A stretch of 64,000 bases of DNA from Cantharellus purpuraceus (Eukaryota > Basidiomycota > Agaricomycetes > Cantharellales > Hydnaceae). Each line of letters begins with the position of its first letter. Within the stretch, counting starts at the first letter, position 1. Shown piece after piece: positions 1 to 9,919 of the stretch. The position numbers and the translations under genes are program-made. The stretch lies in NCBI GenBank assembly GCA_025174535.1, contig JALBUN010000023.1, forward strand, positions 1,860,001-1,924,000, written 5' to 3'. The notes below the pieces were generated by a model that was given only the letters and a program-made list of their open reading frames with translations, was not told the origin of the DNA and ran no database searches.

Positions 1-2
1 AT

Positions 3-719
3 CTACTTCCGATCACAGAGTTTGCCTACAACAACGCTCCAAACGCAACTACCGGCATCTCTCCGTTCTTTGCTAATAAAGGCTACCATCCAAACATCTC
101 TGTCCACCCCGAGAAAGAACTTGCCTCCACCAAAGCCCACCAATTCGTAACTGACCTCAATCAACTACACCAACATCTCCGAGAGACCATCTCCAATGCT
201 CAGAAACAATATCAAGTCTCCACAGACCGACGCCGCATTCTGGCTCCAGACCTGCAAATTGGAGACAAAGTATTTGTTAAGGCCAAACACTTCCAGACCA
301 CCCGTCCATTGAAGAAACTCTCCAAGAAATACTTAGGTCCTTATGAGGTCATTGCTTGTGCAGGCAGCAGGTCTTTCACCCTCCGCCTCCTGGACCACTT
401 CCAAGCAGTTCATCCGGTCTTCCATATATCAATGCTCGAACCTGCTACCACGAACGAGATCTCCAGTCGCATGCAACCCCCACCTCCCCCAATCATCATC
501 AAAGGAGACAATGAATATGAGATATCTGAGATCCTGGACTCGAAGATCGACCGTTGATACAAGTGTGAGCTCCAGTACTTAGTCAAATGGACTGGGTACG
601 AAGGCACCAATGAAGAGTCCTCATGGATCTCCGCATCTGAACTCGATCATGCATCCAAATCCGTCTCCGACTTCCACTCCGCTTATCCAGACAAACCTGG
701 CCCTCTTATGAATCTTTAA
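3..719 (+). pseudogene. Family-1 chromovirus pol 3' end (integrase C-terminus and chromodomain)
   Basis: The frame opens inside the integrase core (EFAYNNAP, then GISPFFANKGYHP) and runs through the GPY/F-type motif (KYLGPYEVIA, HPVFHISML) to a C-terminal chromodomain (EYEISEILDSK, then LQYLVKWTGYEG and ESSWISASEL), ending in TAA at 717-719. The 5' part lies outside the window. An in-frame TGA at 555-557 splits the chromodomain. The minus-strand copy at 55390-56598 reads CGA (Arg) at the same place, so this is a nonsense change, not the normal end. The chromodomain places family 1 among the chromoviruses; such domains direct integration toward marked chromatin in known members. The copy is non-functional as read. 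Confidence 0.9.
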
Positions 720-866
720 GTTCAATTACTAATGCTAATTCTATTATTTTGCATCATCATTTTATTACAAGTCAAAGGAAATTACATGCCTGCCCAAAAG
801 CTCCGAAGGAATCACTCTGCCTCATTCTTCTCCGTTCCGAAATTTATAATCATTTTCATTTTTATT

Positions 867-2353
867 TTATACATCGCGTTTCCTTTTCCCCTTTCCCTTA
901 TCTACCTCAGGCTCCGTCTCCGACTCCTCATCACTCTCTACATCCGACACCCAATCCTTCTCATCTCCCATGTCCGAATCCTCGTCCAACGGGGCCATGA
1001 ACTTCCGCAACCGATGTCTGACGACCCTCCAGAACCTCCTTCCGTTTCATCGTCCTCACCAAGTCTACTAACAACCCCTCTGTCCGCCAAAGGTGCTCCG
1101 ACTGCAGGTTAACCAGCTGGATAAGCCGGCCCATGGTGCTATTGGGCGCCGAGACGCACCCCGTACCTGCACCGGTCGTTGCCCCTTCCGATCTGACGCT
1201 GCTACCCCTGGCTGCCACAGCACCCGTCTCCATCCGCCTCTTTTTGGTCGGATGACCCTCCGATTCCTTCTCTACCCCTCCTTGTACCACTAGTTGGGGC
1301 TTGACGCTCTGACTCTGGGGATTGAACTTGCCATTGATCCTACACCCTCCTTTCCGACCCTGACAATGATCACAGGACCAAAGTCGGCGAGTTGGGCTGG
1401 TAGGCCACACACACTCCACACCTGCATCATGACATAAGTCACAAGTTATGCTGGGTCCGCCAAATGGCTCCATTGGAGCCAGAGCCTTGGGTGGTCCGCC
1501 CCTTCTCACTGTGGCCTCCAAGTGTTCCCTCTCCTCCTCCTTGTCCTGCTGTTCTGCCGCCACCTTCTCCATCTCACACTTGCAAAGCTGGATCGCCGAC
1601 CTCGCGACATGCAGCTCCTTCTTACAGGTCGCCAACACGCGACTCTCTGCCTTGCACCATATGACCCTCCGGTCCGCCTCTCGCTTCTCCGTATCAGCAC
1701 TCAGGTAGGCCTTCAATGAAAAGACTGTGACATCGAGATTCTTCTTGGTGGTAGCGGCATAGAGCTCCACTCTTTTGCGAGCCTTGACCGCAGCTACCCA
1801 AGCCATCTCCTCATAGGAATTCGAAGTGGGATCCGGCTCTGCATCCGTCCCAACATCCACGCCCACCTTGGGCTCCGCATTTGCATTGAGCTCCACATTG
1901 GCATTGGGATCCACTTCCACCTCCACCCTCTCTGTCTCTGCCGCATCATCTTCCTCAGCTGCCCCCAACTCAAATAAGGGCCATGCCTGCGGACGTAATG
2001 GCGAGTCCTCCGCAGTGACAGTCCTCGAACGAGTCAACTCCGTCCGTGTAATGGAGATGATGGCAACTTCCAGGGTCCCTGGCCGTATTGGCACACTCGG
2101 ACTTCCTGGGTGGCTGGTTCCCCCTGCCCCAGTCACCTCCTCCTCTACCTCCATGGCGGCCTCTAGCTCGTGCACCTGCTCCTCCACTTCCTTCAGTCTC
2201 GCGGCCTCCATCACTGCCGCAAGTTCTTTCACCCTGCGAGCTCTCTCGGCTTTTGCCTCCTCCTCCTTCCGTCTCCGTTCCATCTCCACTGCCTCTTTCC
2301 GCCTCTGCTCCTCCTCCTTCCATCTCCGTTCCACCTCCTCCTCCTCCTTCCGT
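867..2353 (-). pseudogene. Antisense accessory gene of family 1, copy A (coiled coil plus double Cys cluster), truncated
   Basis: This frame is convergent with the pol remnant just upstream. It encodes a charged KEEE/ERRRKEEE coiled coil, an acidic middle, and a cysteine module with CDLCHDAGVEC and, about 20 residues later, CDHCQGRKGGC, i.e. two C-x2-C-x6-C clusters resembling halves of a zinc cluster. A basic segment (PTKKRR) and a conserved LVNLQSEHL / LLVDLVRTMKRKEVLEGR stretch follow. The main frame stops at 961, but the KGKGKRKR tail seen in copy B is present in another frame ending at 867-869, so a frameshift lies near 1030. The 5' end is cut at 2353 by a family-2 LTR fragment, removing the start. 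No known function. Zinc binding and nucleic-acid binding are inferences from the cysteine pattern and basic tail. Confidence 0.75.
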
Positions 2354-3148
2354 TGACAAGCCAGGATGCATCAAGGACGCATATCGAACCACTCTGACAG
2401 TCCAACTCCGCCAGCGTCTTTTCGTATCAACTTTTAAATAGTGCCGCAACTCCCTATCCACCTCAGTCTCTAATTCAAGCCATCGATTGTCACTCGTGTT
2501 TCATCGTCATCAATCATTATCAGCCTTCTATTCACACCAATCCTTTCATCATCATTCACATGGCTTCCCATTCTATTCCCCTCTCCAACATCACTTCTAA
2601 TAATACGTCACACTGGTCTCTGGACACAGAGGACTATCAAAAATATGCCGAGCTCCACGGGCATGTTAAGCCACCTCCATGTGTCAAAATACTTCCAAAA
2701 CTCTTTCAACGTCCAAGATCCCCACCATGTCTCTCTTATGCCATTGGCGATCCCATATTCTTTCACAATTCCGTTGAACCATATACATTCCTCAACATTT
2801 CACCTCTATATTGTAACACGGATAGAAGAGTCGAACGTGAGGTAGAATTTCAGTTGCCATCGCTGACCTATCCTCCCACTTCAATCCGACTCAGGTTACA
2901 TTGTGTCAGGCAAAGGGACCGAATACTCTTGGAACGGGATACCATATGGAGACGGATCACTAAGACAATAAGGAGTATTTGTTGTGGATGCTGACTGAAG
3001 TCCTCATGTGACTCAGGGTCAATTTACCTTTGGAGCCATATGGAAGATGGTATTGGTGGACGTTTCTATTGTTCTTTTATATGACTCACCCCTGTTTCAT
3101 CTTTTAATTCATTCATACACAACTTACTCATCCTTGTTCTATTTTTGG
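2354..3148 (+). repeat. Family-2 LTR fragment (5' part only)
   Basis: The segment starts with TGACAAGCCAGGATGC, matching the start of the complete family-2 LTRs at 6525 and 20641, and follows them to CTATTTTTGG at 3148, where similarity stops abruptly. The R/U5 part is missing. It contains a full copy of the 144-aa accessory frame. It interrupts the antisense gene of copy A. Several differences from the intact LTRs are C to T or G to A at CpG sites (for example GACGAGCC to GACAAGCC). Confidence 0.85.
2560..2994 (+). CDS. LTR-borne 144-aa accessory protein, copy 1
   Basis: An uninterrupted frame from ATG to TGA inside the U3 part of a family-2 LTR fragment. It differs from the copies at 6731 and 20847 by a few residues (for example FLNIS instead of FLDIS, final GC instead of GS). 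Recognisable points are WSLD at residues 19-22, PPPCVK at 38-43, AIGDPIFF near 61-68, PYTF at 74-77 and a C-terminal WRRITKTIRSICC. No transmembrane segment or known domain is apparent. Its continued openness in a fragment that has otherwise decayed is notable. The product is related to the family-3 protein at 15554. Function unknown. Confidence 0.6.
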   Translation: MASHSIPLSNITSNNTSHWSLDTEDYQKYAELHGHVKPPPCVKILPKLFQRPRSPPCLSYAIGDPIFFHNSVEPYTFLNISPLYCNTDRRVEREVEFQLPSLTYPPTSIRLRLHCVRQRDRILLERDTIWRRITKTIRSICCGC

Positions 3149-3255
3149 ACTCATCTGGGAAAGATGCAGGCTGGATTGCAATGGCAAGCCTGATAGCATG
3201 AATGAACCCATCTGTCTTTGTACAGTCTCCACTAAATTTCTCCAGTTCAGCTGCT
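3149..3255. other. Unassigned spacer between two element fragments
   Basis: About 100 bp between the end of the family-2 LTR fragment and the broken family-3 gag. No frame or repeat could be assigned. Confidence 0.4.
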
Positions 3256-3495
3256 TTATGGGACGAGCAGATGATGATGCAGGAGGAGAGGGGAGATGGT
3301 TTGTGCTGCAGTGACAGCAGCAGCTGTGGCAGCCTCAGCTAGGTTGTTCTGGACATTGGCAAACTGGCCCTGGAGGTGCTGGTTCTGGAGTTGCAGCTGT
3401 TGGAGCTGCTGCACTTGGCTGTTGAGCAAGGCTCGCAAGAAGGCACCACTTTCACCCAGAGTGCCCCAATATGCCTCAGGAAGTTGATTGGCCAT
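3256..3495 (-). pseudogene. Family-3 gag N-terminal fragment
   Basis: The minus strand encodes MANQLPEAYWGTLGES followed by a glutamine/leucine-rich stretch (QQLQQLQLQNQHLQ) and an alanine-rich run. This is nearly the same as the start of the intact family-3 gag at 10409. Similarity ends after QTIS, so only about 70 residues remain. It lies just inside the minus-strand LTR at 3563-3898, in the order expected for the 5' end of a family-3 element (LTR, primer site, gag). Confidence 0.85.
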
Positions 3496-3562
3496 GATTG
3501 GTGTGGAGGGTAATAGGGAAAGTGTTTATAAAGTGTGGGGTCATCTTATGAGCTTGATCTTC

Positions 3563-3898
3563 TGTGAGGGCTATGCTGAATGACGAGGCCACAACAACAA
3601 GATACTTAATAAGTGAGAGCTGATAAGAGATAATGCTGGTACAGCAGATATCCTCAGTCTATACACTTGTCACTGATAAATACATGGGACTCACCTGGTA
3701 CAGCAGATATCCTCAGAGATCAAGCTGAGGAAACCGTGCTGCACCAGGCAAGGTCTTTATACTAGATGACACAAGGAATAGGAACCAAGATATGGGAACA
3801 ATAGGGGAGAGATAGGAGAGTGCACCCTAACAGGCTGTGCTGATAGGGGCAATAAGAAAGGTACTAAAAATAGAAACTGAGTCATATGAACCCTGACA
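3563..3898 (-). repeat. Family-3 LTR, minus strand
   Basis: Read on the minus strand it begins TGTCAGGGTTCATATG and ends GCCCTCACA, matching the family-3 LTRs at 9920 and 16045. It holds the TATAAAGACC region, the AGCTTGATCT self-primer sequence and one full 59-bp internal unit. The bases just inside the LTR (3551-3562) again read GAAGATCAAGCT on the minus strand, so the primer-binding arrangement is kept in this third copy. Confidence 0.88.
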
Positions 3899-4058
3899 AT
3901 CTCCTTCATCTCCATCCCCATCAACTCCACTTCCATCAACTCCACCTCTGTCAACCCCAAACTCCATTACTGTTCTCTCTATAAGTAGTTTCTTCTTATG
4001 GGTTACAACAAACCTCCTTCTTTATTATTGTTTAGTTTCAGTTCAGACTTGGGTCCAA

Positions 4059-4830
4059 ACTCCTTTCCATGTTGTACTCCACATCCATCTTATTGTCTTA
4101 TCATTTTAGTCTCAGCATTCAATTCTCCACATACTTATATGGGCTACTCTCTGTCTATTACAGTAGCTCATATATCAACTAAGATTTGCCCCATCAACTT
4201 CTTGGTTGCTAGCTTCTTGACAAGTACCTTCTTGACAAGTTGAACTCCAGATCCCTGATCCAACTCCATATTCTGAACTCCAAAATATTGGACTGACAAT
4301 CTGAGGGGGCGCAACACACAAGTTGAAGCCAAGTCCACTTGATCCAACTCAATAGTATTGCTCCCACTCTGTCTCCGGTTGAACTGGAACAGTAAAGTCC
4401 CATCTCTCTCTTTACTAGCAGCCAAACTCTGGCCTTTTTCCATTGAACCCTGAGTTGTCCCAGACACTTAACAGAACTCCTTTTCATGTTGTACTCCATA
4501 TCTGTCTTATCGTTTTAGTTTCAGCATTCAATTCTCCACATACTTATATGGGCTACTCTCTGTCTATTACAGTAGTTTGTATATCAACTAAGATTTGCCC
4601 CATCAACTTCTTGGTTGCTAGCTTCTTGACAAGTACCCTCTTGACAGGTTGAACTCCAGATCCTTGATCCAGCTCTGTACTCCAAAATATTGGACTGACA
4701 ATCCGAGGGTACACAACACACAAGTTGAAGCCAAGTCCACTCAATCTGACTCAATAGTTATTGTCCCCACTCTGTCTCTGATTGAACTGGAACAGTAAAG
4801 TCCCCTCCCTTTCACCACTAGCAGCTGAAC
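4059..4830. repeat. Pair of direct repeats (about 370 and 355 bp)
   Basis: 4059-4432 and 4476-4830 are close direct copies; both run from a block with CATGTTGTACTCCA to GGAACAGTAAAGTCCC and then CTAGCAGC. Each contains CACACAAGTTGAAGCCAAGT, which resembles the CATAAGCTGAAGCCAAGTCC block near the end of family-1 LTRs, so they may be a diverged LTR family or a tandem duplication. No coding content is supported. The second copy ends 3 bp before the foldback element. Confidence 0.65.
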
Positions 4831-6123
4831 TCCTGTTTTGGAACCCGCAAAATTATGGTGTTAGGGAAAACTCTAAATCACCACAATTCCATGAATGAAC
4901 AGCTGAGAAGAATATCAAATCCTACTCCAGCACAACTCCAGAAACAATTTAACATTTGTACTTTGGTTACAATCCTTTGTATTGGTCAATGCAGACTATA
5001 CGCAGAAAGGTAATACGTTTCTTAGCAGCAAGAAATGAATAAGACTTCCAGAGTCTAGAGTTCACGGACACTTAGGGGTCCAGATATTCCAAAAAGAGGG
5101 GAATGCACTTAGAGGCTAAAGGAAGTAGGTGGATGAATCCAACTGTCCAACCAGTGGCACTCTGAAGCAGGTAACAGCAATGTGTGAAGTAGTCTAGCAA
5201 CTGCTTCACATGAGTTCAAGCTTCTAATGCTCTGCAAAGGCAGTACACACTAGTAACTTAAACAAGAGCACTAATGGCAGGACTATTGACAGACAATCTC
5301 ACCCTGTAGATTCATAGTCACGTGAGGCAGATACTACACTCACACCCAAAGCAGGACAATCACTACTTTGAGTGCAATCAAGTACAGTTACACAACTGTA
5401 AAAGATCCTTGAACTGGTAATCAACAGTTACTGAGATAGAGGATGACACTGTATGTCACTCTAGTCACACTGGTGTGCAGAAGATGGGTAGAAGTGGTAG
5501 AATATGTTACTATTTCAAAGGCAGAATGACCTCCTTATATATTGTATTTACAGGAGCTGACTAATGCTTCTGGAATATTCTACCTATTAATAGATGGAAA
5601 CTACTGGAAGGTTGTGGAAGGTAGAAGAAAGGGGTAGAATATTCCAAGCCAATCACAGGTTCTGATCACTGGACTAACACTGATCAGGAGCTGACCTGAG
5701 ATGTGGCTATCCATGGCTGTGCAAACCAGTGCAGAAAACAGGGTGGACACCCTTCTTTTTGCCTGATCAGTGCCTAGTTCAGGGATCAGATCAGCTGATG
5801 GGTGATCAGATCAGGTGATTGCCTTGGAATATTCTACCCCTTTCCATAACATTCTAGCTGTTTCCTTCTATTATTAGATAGAACTTTCCAGAACCATTAT
5901 TCAGCTCCTGATCAGTGTTAATGCAGTGATCAGCACCTGTGATTGGCTTGGAATATTCTACCCCTTTCTTCCACCTTCCAAAACCTTCCAGTAGTTTCCA
6001 TCTATTAATAGGTAGAATATTCCAGAAGCATTAGTCAGCCCCTGTAAATACAATATATAAGAAGGTCATTCTGCCTCTGAAATAGTAACATATCCTACCA
6101 CTTCTACCCATCTTCTGCACACC

Positions 6124-6524
6124 TGTTATGACTATATTCATTAACGTCCAGATCCCCGTCCGATCCACTCAGATCCCCACGTGTATGAAATCTATACTCC
6201 ATTTGGAAACCACCACGTCTCCATCTACCTGTCCGATTGTCACCGCCAATTCCGCCCATCCATCTCCGGTTCCGATTAATGCATCAGCATCATAGGAACC
6301 TGGACATCTGTCCCCATTGCACTTGGACATACTCATGTAAGGCCGTTGGCCTTGGAGACCCATCACTGGAGTAATTATTATTAGATTTCAAAATATGTAT
6401 TTAAGTTGCCCGACTGGGGACTTCATTCCCCAGTTTGAATCATGCCTAGTTCCTAAGTCTGATCCTAACTCTCTAAGTTGTACTCCATCTCCAAAATCTC
6501 AGACACTGGTATTAGTGAGGGCGC
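6124..6524 (+). repeat. Family-1 solo LTR, left part
   Basis: It begins TGTTATGACTATATTC and follows the family-1 LTR up to GTGAGGGCGC, where a family-2 element interrupts. The rest is at 22058-22163. The 5 bases before it (6119-6123) are ACACC, repeated at 22164-22168, so this is an independent insertion into the right arm of the foldback element. With the family-2 element removed the LTR is about 507 bp and has no internal element sequence, i.e. a solo LTR left by recombination. Confidence 0.9.
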
Positions 6525-6602
6525 TGACGAGCCAGGACGCATCGAGGACGCATATCGAACCACTCTGACAGTTCAACTCCGCCAGCGTCTTTTCGTATCA
6601 AC

Positions 6603-6611
6603 TTTTAAATA
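6603..6611 (+). promoter_or_regulatory. TATA-like box upstream of the LTR-borne frame
   Basis: TTTTAAATA lies about 120 bp before the ATG at 6731, followed by a CT-rich stretch. It is separate from the LTR's main TATA box at 7503. The same sequence occurs before the other two copies. Promoter activity is inferred. Confidence 0.45.
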
Positions 6612-6730
6612 GCGCCGCAACTCCCTATCCACCTCAGTCTCTAATTCGAGCCATCGATTGTCACTCGTGTTTCATCGCCATCGATCATTATCAGCCTTCT
6701 ATTCACACCAATCCTTTCATCATCATTCAC

Positions 6731-7165
6731 ATGGCTTCCCATTCTATTCCCCTCTCCAACATCACTTCTAATAATACGTCACACTGGTCTCTGGACACAG
6801 AGGACTATCAAAAATACGCCGAGCTCCATGGGCATGTTAAGCCACCTCCATGTGTCAAAATACTTCCAAAACTCTTTCAACGTCCAAGATCCCCACCATG
6901 TCTCTCTTATGCCATTGGCGATCCCATATTCTTTCACAATTCCGTTGAACCATATACATTCCTCGACATTTCACCTCTATATTGTAACACGGATAGAAGA
7001 GTCGAACGTGAGGTAGAATTTCAGTTGCCATCGCTGACCTATCCTCCCACTTCAATCCGACTCAGGTTACATTGTGTCAGGCAAAGGGACCAAATACTCT
7101 TGGAGCGGGATACCATATGGAGACGGATCACTAAGACAATAAGGAGTATTTGTTGTGGAAGCTGA
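6731..7165 (+). CDS. LTR-borne 144-aa accessory protein, copy 2 (family-2 5' LTR)
   Basis: An intact frame lying wholly in U3. Because U3 is transcribed only at the 3' end of a retroelement mRNA, the 3' LTR copy would sit downstream of pol in the genomic transcript, while this 5' copy would depend on its own TATA-like box. Landmarks: WSLD 19-22, PPPCVK 38-43, IGDP 62-65, PYTF 74-77, W130 and a cysteine pair near the C-terminus. These align in order and nearly without gaps with the family-3 protein at 15554. No database family is recognised. A C-terminal amphipathic helix with cysteines could attach to membranes, but that is a guess. Confidence 0.7.
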   Translation: MASHSIPLSNITSNNTSHWSLDTEDYQKYAELHGHVKPPPCVKILPKLFQRPRSPPCLSYAIGDPIFFHNSVEPYTFLDISPLYCNTDRRVEREVEFQLPSLTYPPTSIRLRLHCVRQRDQILLERDTIWRRITKTIRSICCGS

Positions 7166-7502
7166 CTGAAGTCCTCATGTGACTCAGGGTCAATTAACCT
7201 TTGGAGCCGTAGGGAAGATGGTATTGGTGGACGTTTCTATTGTTCTTTTATATGACTCACCCCTGTTTCATCTTTTAATTCATTCATACACAACTTACTC
7301 ATCCTTGTTCTATTTTTGGTTCTTTTATTACTCATCACCCCCTATTCTTACAAAGATTACCCCTATCTGTCGTTTCATTTCTCCATGATTTCCCCTTTAG
7401 TAGTTCAACTTCACACGCTTCGTCAGCTGGCTTGATCAGCATTTCTTGCATCATATCGCATCATTTGCTCCTCATATTGTGTCGTTGTCCCCCGGGGATT
7501 TG

Positions 7503-7511
7503 TATATAAAA
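7503..7511 (+). promoter_or_regulatory. Main TATA box of the family-2 LTR
   Basis: TATATAAAA followed by GGGCGC. Transcription would start near 7535, giving a leader of about 550 nt to the gag ATG at 8093. The identical box is in the 3' LTR near 21618. Confidence 0.7.
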
Positions 7512-7938
7512 GGGCGCTAGTCTTCGCCTTTGGAATCAATTAACAAGTTTTCAGCCAACGCTCTAAAGTCAAAGTCCACGCTCTAAGTCTACGCTCTACG
7601 CTCTACATCACAATCCATCATCTCTACACCGAGGTAAACACCTTGGTTCAACGATCAGATTTCCCTCCGCCACCGAGAGGTTGATTCTCCTGAAACCAGC
7701 TTTCGCGTACCTCCCAACCGGGCTCCGCATTGTCATCCAGTCACAGAGCACGATCAGCCATCGGGACCGACCTTTTGCTCCCATCCTCATCCAACCACAG
7801 AGCACTATCCCACTTCCCTGTTACGTACTCCTCGCCCTGATTGATCTTTGGAGTGCTGAACAACTGCGTTACACACCGTCTGCTTGCTAGGACCGTTGCG
7901 CGCAGGCTTATAGGATCTATTCCTTAAGCGAACCGACA

Positions 7939-7960
7939 TAAGTGGCTGCCCCAGAGAGGC
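7939..7960 (+). promoter_or_regulatory. Possible tRNA primer-binding site of family 2
   Basis: Just inside the 5' LTR the sequence reads TAAG then TGGCTGCCCCAGAGAGG. A TGG-initiated site fits priming by a tRNA 3' CCA end. I could not assign the tRNA, and saw no match to the predicted mRNA 5' end, unlike families 1 and 3. Confidence 0.4.
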
Positions 7961-8092
7961 GCGTCAAAGACCATACAGGACGATTTGTCGACTGGCAGCT
8001 GGGAGATATCTAACTATTCCAACCTCTGAGTACGCTCTACACACCTGATCTCCCTTCAACATACGAGCATCACCTCCCCTTAATCTATTGCA

Positions 8093-9919
8093 ATGGCTCA
8101 ACCTAACCCCTCGATACCTTCCTCCACATGTTCCAAACTCGACTTTCCTATCCCTCACTCTCGAAATGCACCAAAATATTTTACCGGGCAATACGACGAA
8201 ATTGATCGATTCCTCAAGGAGTTTGAATCACTCGCACAGGCCTACAACCTCAGTAACGATGATTGGTTTGAACTTATTACTCGTCATGTCAAGAAATCCA
8301 TTCGGGAGACAATTGAAGGACTAGAGGAGTATACGGCAAAGGAATGGAAACCTTTTGCTGACACCCTTCGGAAACTCTTCGATCATGTCAAGACTGAGAA
8401 GCGCTTCAAAGAGAAAGACCTCGTCAAGTTCATTTCCAAAGCTCGTAGCCATCGTATTCGCAGTCTCTCCGATTTCCACAAGTACCAGCGGAAGTTCGCT
8501 CGGATCGGTGGATGGCTGTATCAGAACAAGAAGATTACGATTGAGGAGTACCGGAAGTATTTCTGGAAGGGAATCCCTCGATCTACGCAGAAGAAGCTCG
8601 AAGATCGAATGCTTCAGGAGAACCCCAGACTCACACGTTCCACCCCTTTCCCCATTGATATTATTGTTGCAGCAGCTGAGCATGTCTTCGATATCTCATG
8701 TTTCTATGATGAGGACTCGGATGACTCCTCCGCTTCAGAAGATGATTCTGATGATTCTGACTCAGATAATCACGACGATGACTCCGATGACAGCAGCAAC
8801 AGCACTGATGAAGACGTCAGAAGGACGAAGTATACTTCCAAGGGGAAAGCAAAGGAGAAAGCCCATGGCAAGCGTACCAAGGACGTGCAGAAGAAATCAA
8901 AGACGGTAGCAGAACCCACCCAGAAGGATGCAGATGAAGTCGCCGACCTGATCGACAAACTCCAGAGAATGAATCTAAATGACCCATCGTATGCCTCCCT
9001 ATATTTTCGAATTGTCACGAAAGCACCCAGTACTGCCAGCATTCTTACCATCCCCCCCAAACGTCCAAGTGACAGTATCATTAGAACCAGCACCACTCGC
9101 GCAAGTCCCAACCAGACGTCTAATGGTAGCCCATATGAATGTTATTTTTGCAGAGAACAAGGACACTCAACAAAGCGATGCCTACAAGCTGACACAATGA
9201 TTAAGGCAGGAACCATAATACGCACATCTGAAGGACGCATAGCATGGTCTGATGGAACTAATATCCTTCGAAATGGCACAGAAACAATCTTGAATGCGAT
9301 CAACCGAGAACTGGCTTTCCGGAGCAGAGTTAATGTAGACCGACCTACTTCTGCAACCAATCTCATACTCGGACGTTACAACCACAGCAGCATTTCGTCT
9401 GACGATGAGGATGAACAGGATATCTTAGGGAACGTATATGCGTCGGAGGTTTATCCAGCAGCAAGATCAAGAGATGAGCACCGTACGGAACGTTTGAAGA
9501 AGGTCAAATTTGAGGGAGTATATCCACCGCCATTGGAAAGGTCTCATAGGAATGAAGAATACGAGAAGGAGAACTCAGTTCCAAAGAAACCTACGGTTCC
9601 TAAACTTCCAAGGACCACTACACCGGCACCACCTTCTACACCAGCACCTATGCCACAGTCTTCTGTCGTACCACCATCATTTTCAACCCCAGCACCAGTT
9701 GTGACACCAGCTCCTTACATGTCGCCACCTGTTCGACAATCAGCTCCTATTCCAGATCCAGTACAAGCACCAGCGATTCCGGGACCTACCATTGTCCCCT
9801 ACGATACAGCAGCATTACCTTTCGATCCAAACGATGATGATCAAATCATGGAAGATGTCAATGACTCAGATGTACCACAGTACGTTCCTCCTAGCATACC
9901 AGCTAAACAGTCGAGGGCT
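8093..9919 (+). CDS. Family-2 gag (5' part of gag-protease frame, split by family 3)
   Basis: The frame begins MAQPNPSIPSSTC. The first 210 residues hold a capsid-like region (FTGQYDEIDRFLKEFESLA), then an acidic/serine run (DDSDDSDSDNHDDDSDD), a basic stretch, and a zinc knuckle CYFCREQGHSTKRC (C-x2-C-x4-H-x4-C) near residue 345. A proline-rich linker follows. The frame is open to 9919, where the family-3 LTR begins, and resumes in phase at 16410 (codon GCT then AGG). The apparent stop after 9919 belongs to the family-3 LTR, so this is one gene interrupted by insertion rather than a gag with its own end. Confidence 0.9.

Larger units (their letters stand above)
6525..7938 (+). repeat. Family-2 5' LTR
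   Basis: It starts TGACGAGCCAGGACGC and ends AAGCGAACCGACA (TG..CA). It is unusually long because U3 holds a 435-bp open frame. The main promoter is the TATATAAAAG box at 7503, followed by a leader with several CGCTCTA repeats (about 7559-7606). 7166-8092 outside the frame holds only U3 remainder, R/U5 and the gag leader. Confidence 0.92.

Noticed and set aside
555..557. TGA codons in retroelement frames as selenocysteine or programmed readthrough
   Set aside because: They occur at scattered positions, mostly where other copies have CGA; point mutation at CpG is simpler.
961..2356. Open frames on the plus strand opposite the antisense accessory gene (Ser/Thr/Pro-rich)
   Set aside because: They are mirror frames of a purine-rich coding strand; the minus-strand frame has the cysteine module conserved in copy B, the plus-strand ones do not.
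4834..6123. Interpreting the foldback arms as two solo LTRs in opposite directions
   Set aside because: The arms are continuous around one centre and differ from all LTRs here; no TATA, primer site or target duplication fits two separate LTR insertions.
7943..7959. Naming the tRNA that primes family 2
   Set aside because: TGGCTGCCCCAGAGAGG begins correctly, but I could not match it to a tRNA 3' end without a tRNA set from this genome.
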